Source of the DNA: Bacteroidales bacterium
Lineage (GTDB): Bacteria > Bacteroidota > Bacteroidia > Bacteroidales > P3
Direction of reading: 5' to 3'
DNA: 64,000 nt
NCBI GenBank assembly: GCA_024685285.1
Contig: JAIKVZ010000012.1
Location: forward strand, 38,449 to 102,448
This document shows positions 1-9,164 of this stretch, one piece after another (the first letter of the stretch is position 1; each line of letters begins with the position of its first letter). The notes below the pieces were generated by a model. The model was not told the DNA's origin, ran no database searches, and worked only from the letters and a program-made list of their open reading frames with translations. The position numbers and the translations under genes are program-made.

Positions 1-768
1 TCGCTTTTCCTTGGCGCGCAGGCCGGTCTGGCCCTCACCGGCGTCTACACCATTGCGTTCTATATCGCCAATATCGTCGAGGTGCCCTACCGCTCGCTTG
101 GAGCCATTGCGAGGCCCGTGGTGGCCGAGGCCGTGGGCCGCAACGACCTGGCCGAAACCAACCGCCTGGCGCGCCAGGTGTCGCTGCACCAGTTTCTGGT
201 CAGCAGCATGATTTTCTGTGTCATCTGGCTCAACCTCAGGGCCATGTTTGCAGTCATACCCAACGGTGCCGACTATGCCGGCGGCATGGGGGTGGTGCTG
301 CTGCTCTCGGTGGCAAAAATCGTCAATTCGTCGCTCTCTATTGCCACCGATATACTCAACTTCTCGCGTCGTTACGCCTATTCGCTCATTTTCATCGCAC
401 TGCTCACCGTCTCGGCCATAGTGCTCAACCGCAAGCTCATACCTCTGTGGAGCATCAACGGTTCGGCGGCGGCCACGCTATGTTCATACGCCCTCTATTT
501 CGGCGGGCTGCTGCTCTACCTGTGGTTCACCTACGGCGTGAGCCTCTTTGCCGCCGGCCACCTCAAGGTGCTGGCTATCATGGCGGCCGTGTTGGCTGCC
601 GACTGGCTTTGGAACTTTGCCCTTGGCGGTGCTATGAGGATAGTGGCGGGCTCGCTGCTCAAAACCCTTGTTTTGGGTTCGGCTGCGCTGGCGGCGGTCT
701 ACTTCTGGCGGGTGTCGCCAACCGTCAACGAGGCGGTAGATAAGGCGTTGAGGAGAAAAAAAGCCTAA
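1..768 (+). CDS. Polysaccharide/oligosaccharide flippase, C-terminal part (partial at left edge)
   Basis: The open frame runs in from the left edge, so the start and N-terminal half lie outside. The visible 255 residues have several hydrophobic segments (around SMIFCVIWLNL, GMGVVLLLSVAKIV, YSLIFIALLTVSAIVL, AATLCSYALYFGGLLLYLWF, LKVLAIMAAVLAADWLW, LLKTLVLGSAALAAVYF) and a basic tail, KALRRKKA. The arrangement and the stretch around VEVPYRSLGAIARPVVAEA resemble Wzx/MATE-like exporters that flip undecaprenyl-linked sugars across the inner membrane. Family membership is inferred from topology and general resemblance, not from a diagnostic catalytic motif. It is convergent with lptB, with a dispersed repeat between them. 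Confidence 0.65.
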   Translation, partial: SLFLGAQAGLALTGVYTIAFYIANIVEVPYRSLGAIARPVVAEAVGRNDLAETNRLARQVSLHQFLVSSMIFCVIWLNLRAMFAVIPNGADYAGGMGVVLLLSVAKIVNSSLSIATDILNFSRRYAYSLIFIALLTVSAIVLNRKLIPLWSINGSAAATLCSYALYFGGLLLYLWFTYGVSLFAAGHLKVLAIMAAVLAADWLWNFALGGAMRIVAGSLLKTLVLGSAALAAVYFWRVSPTVNEAVDKALRRKKA

Positions 769-810
769 AACCTGAACTTAATTGGCTGAAACATAGGTTG
801 AAGAAGTACA

Positions 811-854
811 AACATCGGGATTTGTACGGACAATGTCTATAGGTACCCGATGTT
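811..854. repeat. Inverted repeat at the edge of repeat copy 1
   Basis: AACATCGGG (811-819) and CCCGATGTT (846-854) form a perfect 9-bp inverted repeat around a 26-nt loop. The right arm overlaps the end of the G-rich dispersed repeat. The same 9-mers occur in the same relation at repeat copy 7 (58654-58719). Confidence 0.7.
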
Positions 855-893
855 GACCCGACCTCAACCCGACCTTAACCCGAACCTAACCCA
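845..893 (-). repeat. Dispersed G-rich intergenic repeat, copy 1
   Basis: Read on the minus strand: TGGGTTAGGTTCGGG, TTAAGGTCGGG, TTGAGGTCGGG, TCAACATCGGGT. It is made of degenerate 11-12-bp units containing GGTCGGGTT. This is the longest copy, with both variants of the downstream unit. It lies between the converging flippase and lptB genes. Confidence 0.85.
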
Positions 894-955
894 TGTATCA
901 GGCTGATTTACAGCGGGTTGGGCGTTGTTTATTTATCGTGTTGATTGTCAGTTGG

Positions 956-1702
956 TTAGATATTTTGGGTGTGGGCGCGGCGCAGTTCGAAATCGCGACC
1001 GAGATATTTTTCGCGCACCTCGGGGTCGGCGGCCATCTCTTCGGGGGTGCCGTGCTGCAGCACCGAGCCCTCGTAGAGCAGGTAGGCGCGGTCGGTAATG
1101 GCGAGGGTTTCGCGCACGTTGTGGTCGGTTATGAGTATGCCTATGTTGCGGTCTTTGAGGTGAGCCACGATGTCCTGGATGTCCTGCACGGCAATGGGGT
1201 CGACGCCGGCAAAAGGCTCGTCGAGCAGCAGGAACTTGGGGTCGTTGGCCAGTGCGCGTGCAATCTCGGTGCGGCGGCGTTCGCCACCGGAAAGCTGAAT
1301 GCCGCGGCTACGGCGTATGTGCTGTAGGCGGAACTCGTCGAGGAGCGACTCCAACTTTTCTTTCTGCTGGCTGCGGGTCAGGTCGCTACGGAATTCGAGT
1401 ATGGCCGAGATGTTGTCTTCGACTGTCATTTGGCGGAATACCGAGGCCTCCTGAGCCAGGTAGCCTATGCCCAGTTGGGCACGGCGGTACATGGGCATAT
1501 TGGTGATGTCGGTGTTGTCGAGGTATACGCGGCCTTCGTAGGGCTTGATGATGCCCACTATCATATAAAAGGTGGTGGTCTTTCCGGCTCCGTTTGGTCC
1601 CAGCAGGCCCACTATTTCGCCCTGTTTGACGTGGACGCTCACTTTGCGCACAACGGTGCGTGAGCGGTATATCTTGACTACGTTTTCGGTTCTGAGTTCC
1701 AT
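956..1702 (-). CDS. lptB: LPS export ABC transporter ATP-binding protein LptB
   Basis: Predicted ATPase of the LptB2FG complex that extracts lipopolysaccharide from the inner membrane and pushes it along the Lpt bridge. The 248 residues match the family length. Walker A GPNGAGKT is at about 35-42, the ABC signature LSGGE at 137-141 and Walker B LLLDEP at 158-163, followed by [10 protein letters not shown] with the switch histidine. The Q-loop ([18 protein letters not shown]) matches the LptB branch rather than generic ABC ATPases. It sits 22 nt downstream of kdsD, so Kdo supply and LPS export appear to be co-transcribed. An LptF/G-type permease is encoded far away at 42291. Confidence 0.95.
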   Translation of the reverse strand: MELRTENVVKIYRSRTVVRKVSVHVKQGEIVGLLGPNGAGKTTTFYMIVGIIKPYEGRVYLDNTDITNMPMYRRAQLGIGYLAQEASVFRQMTVEDNISAILEFRSDLTRSQQKEKLESLLDEFRLQHIRRSRGIQLSGGERRRTEIARALANDPKFLLLDEPFAGVDPIAVQDIQDIVAHLKDRNIGILITDHNVRETLAITDRAYLLYEGSVLQHGTPEEMAADPEVREKYLGRDFELRRAHTQNI

Positions 1703-1724
1703 TGTGTTGTTGATTGTTAGATGT

Positions 1725-2699
1725 TTAGATAATGCCTTCGCGCAGTATGTCGTGCAGGTGCAGCACGCCGAGGTAGGCTCCGTCGGGGTCCACCACCACG
1801 AGTTGTGTTATAGCCGACTGCTGCATGAGGTGGAGGGCTGTTACCGCGAACTCTGTTGCCTGGATGGTTTTGGGACCACGTGTCATGACGTCGGCGGCAG
1901 TAAGGTGGTCGAAAGTGTTGTGGTTGCGCATCATGCGGCGCAGGTCGCCGTCGGTGACTATGCCTATGGGCCGGCCGCCTTCGGTTACCACAGCGCAGCC
2001 CAGTCGTTTCGAGGTCATTTCGAGTATGGTGTCGCGCAGTGGGGTGCTGGGGGCCACTTCGGGGCGCTCGTTCTGGGGGTAGAGGTCGCTGGCGTGGAGG
2101 TAGAGTTGTTTGCCCAGGGCTCCTCCGGGGTGGAAACGTGCAAAGTCGGCTGCCGAGAAGTTGCGGCACTCTATAAGGGCCACTGCTATGGCGTCACCCA
2201 TGGCCAGTTGTGCGGTGGTGCTGCTGGTGGGTGCCAGGTTGTTGGGGCAGGCCTCGTGGTCCACCGTGGTGTCGAGAACTATGTCGGCTTGCGAGGCCAG
2301 GAACGAGTTGCGGTTGCCAACAACGGCTATTATGGGGTTGCCGAAGTTTTTGATGAGGGGCACCAGCACTTTGATTTCAGGAGTGTCGCCGCTTTTGGAG
2401 AAACAGAGCACCACGTCGCCGGGCTGCACCATGCCGAGGTCGCCGTGGATGGCGTCGGCTGCATGGAGGAATAGGGCGGGGGTGCCGGTAGAGTTGAGGG
2501 TCGAGACTACCTTCTGGGCTATGTTGGCACTCTTGCCGATACCAGTGGCAACAACCCTGCCGGAGGCTAAAAAAATGGTTTCCACGGCGTGTGCAAAGCC
2601 ATCGTCGAGCAGATTTTCGAGATTTGCGATAGCTTTTTTTTCGTCGCTAAATACCTGAGTGGCAATCTGTTTCAGTTCTTCGTGCGTTTTCAAGGTCAA
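1725..2699 (-). CDS. kdsD: KpsF/GutQ family sugar isomerase, arabinose-5-phosphate isomerase
   Basis: Interconverts ribulose-5-phosphate and arabinose-5-phosphate, the first step toward Kdo for lipid A core. It has an N-terminal SIS domain ([15 protein letters not shown], then the SIS-type [10 protein letters not shown]) and two C-terminal CBS repeats, beginning near [13 protein letters not shown] and [18 protein letters not shown] place the start at the TTG at 2699, giving 324 residues, the usual length. The frame stays open to an ATG at 2798, but that adds a low-complexity lysine-rich stretch, would run into recQ on the other strand, and lies upstream of a TAATTTTG promoter element at 2756-2763. 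A second TTG at 2693 is an alternative. lptB follows directly. Confidence 0.9.
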   Translation of the reverse strand: MTLKTHEELKQIATQVFSDEKKAIANLENLLDDGFAHAVETIFLASGRVVATGIGKSANIAQKVVSTLNSTGTPALFLHAADAIHGDLGMVQPGDVVLCFSKSGDTPEIKVLVPLIKNFGNPIIAVVGNRNSFLASQADIVLDTTVDHEACPNNLAPTSSTTAQLAMGDAIAVALIECRNFSAADFARFHPGGALGKQLYLHASDLYPQNERPEVAPSTPLRDTILEMTSKRLGCAVVTEGGRPIGIVTDGDLRRMMRNHNTFDHLTAADVMTRGPKTIQATEFAVTALHLMQQSAITQLVVVDPDGAYLGVLHLHDILREGII

Positions 2700-2705
2700 T
2701 TTTTT

Positions 2706-2736
2706 TTTGCAGTTTGCGATTTTTTCACTAACTTTG
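2706..2736 (+). promoter_or_regulatory. Bacteroidota-type promoter for recQ
   Basis: TTTG at 2706-2709, 19 bp, then TAACTTTG at 2729-2736 matches the TTTG-N19-TAnnTTTG consensus. The predicted transcript starts near 2743, about 40 nt before the recQ ATG. Confidence 0.75.
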
Positions 2737-2755
2737 TAGTTAGAATTTCGATTTG

Positions 2756-2763
2756 CAAAATTA
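2756..2763 (-). promoter_or_regulatory. -7 element of the kdsD-lptB operon
   Basis: Minus-strand TAATTTTG fits TAnnTTTG and lies about 57 nt upstream of the proposed TTG start of kdsD. No correctly spaced TTTG is visible upstream of it. It overlaps the divergent recQ leader. Confidence 0.5.
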
Positions 2764-2780
2764 CGAGTTTTTTTTGAATT

Positions 2781-4991
2781 ATGACCGACCTGCAACAAAA
2801 GTTAAAAGAAATATTTGGTTTCGACCAGTTCAAAGGCGACCAGGAGGCTATCATTGAATCGCTGCTTGGGGGCTACGACACCTTCGTCATTATGCCTACT
2901 GGCGGCGGCAAGAGCTTGTGTTACCAGCTGCCGGCCATGATACTGCCCGGCACCGCCATCGTGGTGTCGCCCCTTATTGCGCTGATGAAAAACCAGGTTG
3001 ACGCTGTGCGTTTCACGGCCGGCAACGACTGTGTGGCCCATTTCCTTAACTCGTCGCTCTCGCGCGTCCAGTCGGCCGAGGTCAAGGAAGACCTCCTCAA
3101 AGGGGGAACCAAGCTGCTCTACGTGGCGCCGGAGACCCTCTCGAAGGAGGAGACGGTCGAGTTCCTCAAGCAGCTCGATATCTCGTTCTTCGCCATCGAC
3201 GAGGCGCACTGTATCTCGGAGTGGGGTCACGATTTCCGTCCCGAATACCGCCGCCTGCGCGCCGCCATAACCTCCATAGGCCGTCAGGTGCCCATACTCA
3301 CCCTCACTGCCTCGGCTACCCCAAAGGTGCAGCAGGACATCATCAAGAACCTCCAGATGGAGCACGCCAAGCAGTTCATTTCGTCGTTCAACAGGCCCAA
3401 CCTCTTCTACGAAGTGCGCCCCAAACCCTCCGATACCCTCCAGTTGCACAAAGAGATTGTGCGTTTCATCAAAGAGCGGCCCGGCAAGAGCGGCATCATC
3501 TACTGTCTCACCCGCAAGAAGGTCGAGGACCTCGCCGCATTGCTATGCCTCAACGGCGTCAAAGCCCTGCCATATCACGCCGGCATGGACACCAAAACCC
3601 GATCGGACAACCAGGACAAGTTCCTGCGCGAGGAGGCCGACGTTATCGTGGCCACCATAGCCTTCGGCATGGGTATCGACAAACCCGATGTGCGCTTCGT
3701 CATACATTATGATATACCCAAGAGCATCGAGGGCTACTATCAGGAGACCGGCCGCGCCGGCCGCGACGGCGGCGAGGGTCACTGCCTGGCTTTCTACTGT
3801 GAGCAGGACATCGAGAAACTCTACAAATTCTTCTCCGACAAGAACATCACCGAACAGGAGATGGCCATACAGCTGGTGCAGGAGGTCGTCTCTTACGCCG
3901 AAACATCGGCCTGCCGCCGCCGCGCCATACTGCACTATTTTGGCGAGCACTATGAGCCCGATAACTGCGGCTGCTGCGACAATTGCGTCAATCCACGCCC
4001 GCGGGTTGAAGCCCATGAAGAGGTGGCCTACCTCATCGAGACCATCATAGCCATGAAGCAGGCCTTCAAACCCAAAGAGATCATCGATGTCGTCATGGGC
4101 CGCAAAAACTCCGTCACCCGCTCATACCACCACGACAGCCTGCCCCAGTTCGGGCAGGGTAACGATCAGCCCGACACCTTCTGGCGCGCCGCCATACGCC
4201 AGGCCATGTTCGAAGGCCTTCTGGCCAAAGAGGTCGAAACTTTTGGCACCGTCAAAGTTACCCCGGCCGGCCGCGCTTTCGTGCACAAACCCTACCAAAT
4301 CTTCGTAACCCCCGACCGCGACTACAAGCAGGACGCCTCCGGTGATGGGGAGAACGAGGGCGAGCCGTCAGAATACTCCACCTCGGCCGCTGTGGGCGAC
4401 GAGGCTCTCTATGCACAACTCAAATCACTTCTCAAATCAATAGCCTCCAAACAAAAACTACCCCTCTACGTAATATTTGAAGACCGTTCGCTGCGTGACA
4501 TGACCATACAATACCCTGTCACCGTCGAAGAACTCTCTCGCTGTTCCGGTGTTGGTGTCGGCAAAGCCCAAAAATACGGCAAACCATTCGTAGAACTCAT
4601 CAAAAACTACGTTGAGACCAACGACATCGAGCGCCCGCAGGACTTTGTCATACGCTCCGCACCCAACAAATCTGGCCTCAAAGTCTACATTATACAAAGC
4701 ATAGACCGACAGCTGCCGCTCGACGACATCGCACGCGCAAAAGGACTCACCTTCGACGAACTCCTCACCGAGATAGAACATATCATCTCTTCGGGTGCCA
4801 AATTAAATATCGACTACTACATCGATGCCAACGTCGACCCCGACCACTACGACGATATCCTCGACTATTGGCGTCAAGCCCCCACCGACAGCCTCGACGA
4901 AGCCTATGCCGAGTTCGACGACGACCCCGACTACACTCAGGAGGAGATACGCCTCATGCGCATCAAATTCCTTTCAGACTTCGGCCACTAA
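2781..4991 (+). CDS. recQ: ATP-dependent DNA helicase RecQ
   Basis: 3'-5' DNA helicase of recombination and replication-fork repair. Walker A TGGGKS is at 40-45, the DEAH box at 140-143 in FFAIDEAHCISEWGHDFRPE, motif III TASATPKVQQDI, and motif VI YYQETGRAGRDG. The RQC zinc site follows as CRRRAI...CGCCDNC near residues 375-399, then a winged helix and an HRDC domain around 540-610. At 736 residues it is longer than the roughly 610-residue enterobacterial enzyme; the extra length is an acidic C-terminal region ending in a YAEFDDDPDYTQEEI stretch, common in the longer RecQ form of this phylum. The ATG at 2781 sits below a good promoter. The efflux genes begin 13 nt after its stop. Confidence 0.97.
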   Translation: MTDLQQKLKEIFGFDQFKGDQEAIIESLLGGYDTFVIMPTGGGKSLCYQLPAMILPGTAIVVSPLIALMKNQVDAVRFTAGNDCVAHFLNSSLSRVQSAEVKEDLLKGGTKLLYVAPETLSKEETVEFLKQLDISFFAIDEAHCISEWGHDFRPEYRRLRAAITSIGRQVPILTLTASATPKVQQDIIKNLQMEHAKQFISSFNRPNLFYEVRPKPSDTLQLHKEIVRFIKERPGKSGIIYCLTRKKVEDLAALLCLNGVKALPYHAGMDTKTRSDNQDKFLREEADVIVATIAFGMGIDKPDVRFVIHYDIPKSIEGYYQETGRAGRDGGEGHCLAFYCEQDIEKLYKFFSDKNITEQEMAIQLVQEVVSYAETSACRRRAILHYFGEHYEPDNCGCCDNCVNPRPRVEAHEEVAYLIETIIAMKQAFKPKEIIDVVMGRKNSVTRSYHHDSLPQFGQGNDQPDTFWRAAIRQAMFEGLLAKEVETFGTVKVTPAGRAFVHKPYQIFVTPDRDYKQDASGDGENEGEPSEYSTSAAVGDEALYAQLKSLLKSIASKQKLPLYVIFEDRSLRDMTIQYPVTVEELSRCSGVGVGKAQKYGKPFVELIKNYVETNDIERPQDFVIRSAPNKSGLKVYIIQSIDRQLPLDDIARAKGLTFDELLTEIEHIISSGAKLNIDYYIDANVDPDHYDDILDYWRQAPTDSLDEAYAEFDDDPDYTQEEIRLMRIKFLSDFGH

Positions 4992-5004
4992 CCACGCCCG
5001 ACCA

Positions 5005-6033
5005 ATGAAAAACCATACAACAATAATCATCGCCGCCCTCCTGCTGGGAGGCTGCCATGGCGGCACAATCCCGTCACAGGAGTCCGCACCCGTAAGAGTG
5101 CAGGTGCAAAGTGTTGAACCCGTTGTTTCGCAGGATGGGAATTACTATGTTGGTACCGTCGAAGAGGGCTATTCAGCATCTTTGGGCTTCGAGGCTGGAG
5201 GCCGTGTAGCAGCCGTGTATGTGCACGAAGGGCAGGCTGTGCGGCAAGGTCAGCTTTTAGCCGAACTTGACAGCACCATTGCGGTCTCGACATGGCGTGC
5301 GGCTCACTCTGCATTGGAGCGTGCCGAAGACGGCTACCGCCGCTCTAAAATAGTATATGACCAAGGTGGTTTGCCTGAGGTTAAATGGGTAGAAGTCAGC
5401 TCGCAGCTTGACCAGGCTCGAGCAATGGCCGACTTGGCACGACACAACCTCGACAATTGCCGTCTCAAGGCACCTTCAGCAGGCACAGTTGGCGCTCGGT
5501 TGGTTGAAGCAGGTTCGGTAGTGGCTCCCGGACAACCGGTGTTGCGAATAGTGGGCACAGACCGTCTATATGTGAAACTTAGCATACCTGAGGTTGATAT
5601 CAGCCACATCTCCGTTGGGCAGCGTGCACTGGTTGATGTGTTGGCTGACGAGAGCCGCACTTACAGTGGCCGTGTTGAAGAACGTGCCATCGAGGCCGAT
5701 ATGCTTTCACATACATATAAGGTTCGGGTCAACATCGGGTCAGGTTCGGGGAAACTATTGCCTGGCATGGTCTGTAGGGTGCGTTTTGCTGAGGGCAGTG
5801 CGTCTCTTGGCTGTGAAATTCCTCGTCGTGCCGTACAGCTTGACCCCGATGGCAGTCGTTATGTATGGGTAGTGACCGACTCGGCCACAGTTTGTAGGCG
5901 TATGATTACAATAGGCGACGTCACACCTGGCGGCGTCATAGTTGATAGTGGTTTGCACCAGGGCGAGATAGTGGTAACAGACGGGGCTCAAAAACTCAGC
6001 GAAGGCTCAAAAGTAACAATAGCAGGGCAGTGA
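5005..6033 (+). CDS. RND efflux periplasmic adaptor (membrane fusion protein), lipoprotein
   Basis: Adaptor that joins an inner-membrane RND pump to a TolC-type channel. The ATG at 5005 is chosen because it opens a short signal peptide with lipobox LGGC (Cys17), implying lipid anchoring in the periplasm; the frame is open further upstream only through overlap with recQ. The barrel-sandwich/lipoyl halves are seen at LGFEAGGRVAAVYVHEGQAVRQGQ and LKAPSAGTVGARLVEAGSVV, with a helical hairpin between them, followed by beta-barrel and membrane-proximal domains. It has 342 residues. It overlaps the RND gene by 4 nt (GTGA), so the two are probably translationally coupled. Confidence 0.92.
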   Translation: MKNHTTIIIAALLLGGCHGGTIPSQESAPVRVQVQSVEPVVSQDGNYYVGTVEEGYSASLGFEAGGRVAAVYVHEGQAVRQGQLLAELDSTIAVSTWRAAHSALERAEDGYRRSKIVYDQGGLPEVKWVEVSSQLDQARAMADLARHNLDNCRLKAPSAGTVGARLVEAGSVVAPGQPVLRIVGTDRLYVKLSIPEVDISHISVGQRALVDVLADESRTYSGRVEERAIEADMLSHTYKVRVNIGSGSGKLLPGMVCRVRFAEGSASLGCEIPRRAVQLDPDGSRYVWVVTDSATVCRRMITIGDVTPGGVIVDSGLHQGEIVVTDGAQKLSEGSKVTIAGQ

Positions 6034-9000
6034 AAAAGAACGGGTTCATAGAAACCGTTATGTCCAACGCCAAGATTGTGTTCCTCATAGTGGCGTTGTT
6101 GGTTACTTTCGGAGTGTTCGGACTGTTGCACATGAATAAGCATGAGTTTCCGGAATTTGTTATACGACAAGGCATAGTGGCTGCAGTGTACCCTGGAGCT
6201 ACTACCGAGGAGGTAGAGCAGCAACTAACCAATCCTCTTGAGGATTACCTGTTCACCTTTCAAGAGGTTGACAAAGAACGTACCTATAGTTATACCAAAG
6301 AGGGTGTGGTGTATGTGTATGTTGAACTCGTAAACAGTGTCCGCAATCAAACTGAGGTATGGTCAAAAATACGCCATGGACTCAAAGATTTCAAGAGCCA
6401 ATTGCCTGCCGGAGTATTGGCGGTAGTGGTTATTGACGATTTTGGCAACACTTCATCGCTGCTCATTACTATGGACTCTCGCGACAAGACATATCGCGAC
6501 ATGGAACGCTATATGGACGACCTCAAGGCGCGTTTGCGGCGCGTGCCGGCTGTGGCTGGCCTAACATCGCTTGGCGAACAGCACGAAGAGGTGGCCATAC
6601 ATCTCGACCCATCACGTTTAGCCACCTATGGCATAAGCCAACAAACTGTCACAGCAGCCTTGATGACGCAGGGCTTGGTGAGTGTTGGCGCCACTTTGAC
6701 AGATAGCCTTAACACTTTGCCTCTGTATGTGGCTTCGCCATTGCACTCTGAAAATGAGGTGGCCGATCAAGTAATTCTTTCGCTACCCACGGGTGAGAAT
6801 GTGCGTTTGCGCGATGTGGCACGTGTTGAGCGCCAGTATGCCGAACCTACATCTTACATCACCAAGGATGGAAATCATGCATTGGTGCTTTCGGTAGAAA
6901 TGAGGCCTGGTAACAATATAGTGAAGTTTGGCAAGGCTGTTGACGAGGTAATGGCCGACTTTGGGCGTACTCTACCCGACGGGGTTAGTATTTATCGTAT
7001 AACCGATCTGCCTAAGGTTGTGGACGACAGCATTTGGAGTTTCATGCGCGACCTTCTTACGGCTATTCTGGTGGTCATTGCCGTCATGCTGCTACTTTTC
7101 CCACTGTCGTCGGCCCTTATCCCTGCCATTGAGATACCTCTCACCACCGCTATTACTATAGGTATAATGTATATTGTGGGGTTTGAGATGAATATCGTTA
7201 CCCTTGCAGCCTTGATCGTGACGCTGGGCATGATAGTAGACGATTCGATAGTGATGATAGACGGCTATATGGACAACTTGCGCCATGGTATGAAGCCGTG
7301 GGAAGCCGCCCTCAAGAGCGCCAAAGTGTTTTTCCCGTCGCTGTTGGTGGCAACCATAGCCATAAGTGGCATATTCTTCCCATACCTCTTTACAATGCAC
7401 GGTCCTTTAGCCGATTTTGTCAAATATTTCCCTACTACCATCAGTATCTCGTTGGGAGTGTCGTTGGCGCTTGCTATGCTACTCACGCCGTGGTTGGAGC
7501 AGCATATGATAGGCCTTGGTCGCCCAATGGCTAAAGGAACGATGTTTTCGCGTGTGCAAAAACGTTTCTTTGTAATTCTCGAAGGGGGCTATGAGCGTTT
7601 GTTAAGGGCTTGTTTTGCCCGTCCGTGGATTACCATCGGCGCAGGTGCTCTGTCGGTGACGGTTGCGGTGCTTATCTTTTTCCATTTGCCATTGCAGCTT
7701 ATGCCCAAGGCGGAGCGCGACAGCTTCGCGGTAGAGATACACTTGCCAGAAGGTTCATCGCTCAAACGCACCGCCAAGGTGTGTGAGGACATGGAACAGA
7801 TGTTGCGCAGCAACGACAGTGTTGAGAGTGTGACCACTTTCGTTGGCTCCAGTTCGCCGCGTTTCATGGCCACCTACAGTCCTCAGATGCCGGGCAAGAA
7901 CTACGCCCAGATGATTGTTAAGACCCGCGGCAGCCGTCATACTGAAGGCTTGATGAAGCACTATAAAGACGCGTGCGTCGATACCTTTGCCGAGGCTTCG
8001 ATACGTTTCAAACAGCTCGATTACCAGGCTGTCAACAATCCCATAGAGATTAGGCTGAGGGGTGACAATTTGTCAGACCTGCGTACAGCGGCAAGCAAAT
8101 TGATGGAACATCTCAGGGCCGACAACGACCTGGTGTGGGTGCACAGCGATTTTGGTGGCACTATGCCTGCCATAAAGCTCGAACTCAAACCAGAGGAAGC
8201 TTCGCGTTTAGGGATTACAAAGGCTATGCTATCTGCCAATTTGGCAGCTTTGTACAGTGGGGTGCCCGTGGCCACTATATGGGAGGATGACTACAAGATG
8301 CAAGTGAAGTTATATACTGATGACAATGCCACTGCCGACGAGGTCTCTCGCCTGTCAGACTTGCTTATACCCACAGCCCTGCCAGGTTTATGGGTGCCGC
8401 TGCGTCAGGTGGCCACTATAGAGCCAGATTGGCAGCAAGCCTGCATCGCCCACCGCAACGGTACACCCTGCCTCACCGTCGGTGCCGATCTGAGTTACGG
8501 ATGCAGTCAGCCTGTGGCCATGAAGCACTTGCGCCCTTGGTTGGAACAGGAATTCGCTCCGGCGTTGCCCGACGGCGTGAGCATGAGCTACGGTGGTCTG
8601 AATGCCGTAAACAACGATACCTTGGGCGACATTATAGTAGGCCTCATTGCTTCAGTTGCTATCGTGTTCTTCTTCCTCTTGTTCAATTTCAAGAAGATAA
8701 GACTGACTTTGCTTTCGCTGTGCGGTACTCTGCTATGCTTGTTGGGTGCCTTCGTTGGGTTGTGGATTTTTGGCTGCGATGTGAGTATGACCGCCATTAT
8801 AGGTATTGTAAGCCTCATAGGAATCAACGTGCGCAACACTATAGTCATGTTTGATTATGCCGAAGAGTTGAAGGCCGACGGTATGCGTGACCCGCAACAC
8901 CCCGATGCTCCACCACGCAAGCTTACCGTCAAAGAGGTGGCTTTCGAGGCAGGCATACGTCGTATGAGGCCCATATTTCTCACCTCGGCCACTACAGCTG

Positions 9001-9164
9001 TGGGTGTCATACCGATGATAATCCATCGCTCAACACTCTGGATGCCTATGGGTGTTGTGATATGTTTCGGAACCATATGTGCCATTGGGTTTATTGTGAC
9101 TGTGCTGCCGGTGGCTTACTGGAAACTTTTTGACCGTACCCCTAAACCTCAGCCAGCATCATGA
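6030..9164 (+). CDS. RND family efflux transporter, inner-membrane permease
   Basis: Proton-driven pump of the AcrB/HAE superfamily, 1,044 residues. A TM1 segment (IVFLIVALLVTFGVFGLL) is followed by a large periplasmic loop with the porter signature YPGATTEEVEQQLTNPLEDYL, then TM2-6 including the proton-relay motif GMIVDDSIVMID. The second half repeats the plan; in its TM10 region the sequence GINVRNTIVMFDYAEEL carries Arg where AcrB has Lys940. The start is GTG at 6030, overlapping the adaptor stop; the stop overlaps the next ATG (ATGA). Substrates could be drugs, detergents or bile acids; the sequence does not say. Confidence 0.93.
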   Translation: MKKNGFIETVMSNAKIVFLIVALLVTFGVFGLLHMNKHEFPEFVIRQGIVAAVYPGATTEEVEQQLTNPLEDYLFTFQEVDKERTYSYTKEGVVYVYVELVNSVRNQTEVWSKIRHGLKDFKSQLPAGVLAVVVIDDFGNTSSLLITMDSRDKTYRDMERYMDDLKARLRRVPAVAGLTSLGEQHEEVAIHLDPSRLATYGISQQTVTAALMTQGLVSVGATLTDSLNTLPLYVASPLHSENEVADQVILSLPTGENVRLRDVARVERQYAEPTSYITKDGNHALVLSVEMRPGNNIVKFGKAVDEVMADFGRTLPDGVSIYRITDLPKVVDDSIWSFMRDLLTAILVVIAVMLLLFPLSSALIPAIEIPLTTAITIGIMYIVGFEMNIVTLAALIVTLGMIVDDSIVMIDGYMDNLRHGMKPWEAALKSAKVFFPSLLVATIAISGIFFPYLFTMHGPLADFVKYFPTTISISLGVSLALAMLLTPWLEQHMIGLGRPMAKGTMFSRVQKRFFVILEGGYERLLRACFARPWITIGAGALSVTVAVLIFFHLPLQLMPKAERDSFAVEIHLPEGSSLKRTAKVCEDMEQMLRSNDSVESVTTFVGSSSPRFMATYSPQMPGKNYAQMIVKTRGSRHTEGLMKHYKDACVDTFAEASIRFKQLDYQAVNNPIEIRLRGDNLSDLRTAASKLMEHLRADNDLVWVHSDFGGTMPAIKLELKPEEASRLGITKAMLSANLAALYSGVPVATIWEDDYKMQVKLYTDDNATADEVSRLSDLLIPTALPGLWVPLRQVATIEPDWQQACIAHRNGTPCLTVGADLSYGCSQPVAMKHLRPWLEQEFAPALPDGVSMSYGGLNAVNNDTLGDIIVGLIASVAIVFFFLLFNFKKIRLTLLSLCGTLLCLLGAFVGLWIFGCDVSMTAIIGIVSLIGINVRNTIVMFDYAEELKADGMRDPQHPDAPPRKLTVKEVAFEAGIRRMRPIFLTSATTAVGVIPMIIHRSTLWMPMGVVICFGTICAIGFIVTVLPVAYWKLFDRTPKPQPAS

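Noticed and set aside
845..893. Telomere-like TTAGG sequence
   Set aside because: The similarity is limited to one TTAGG per copy; the elements are internal, dispersed and in both orientations.
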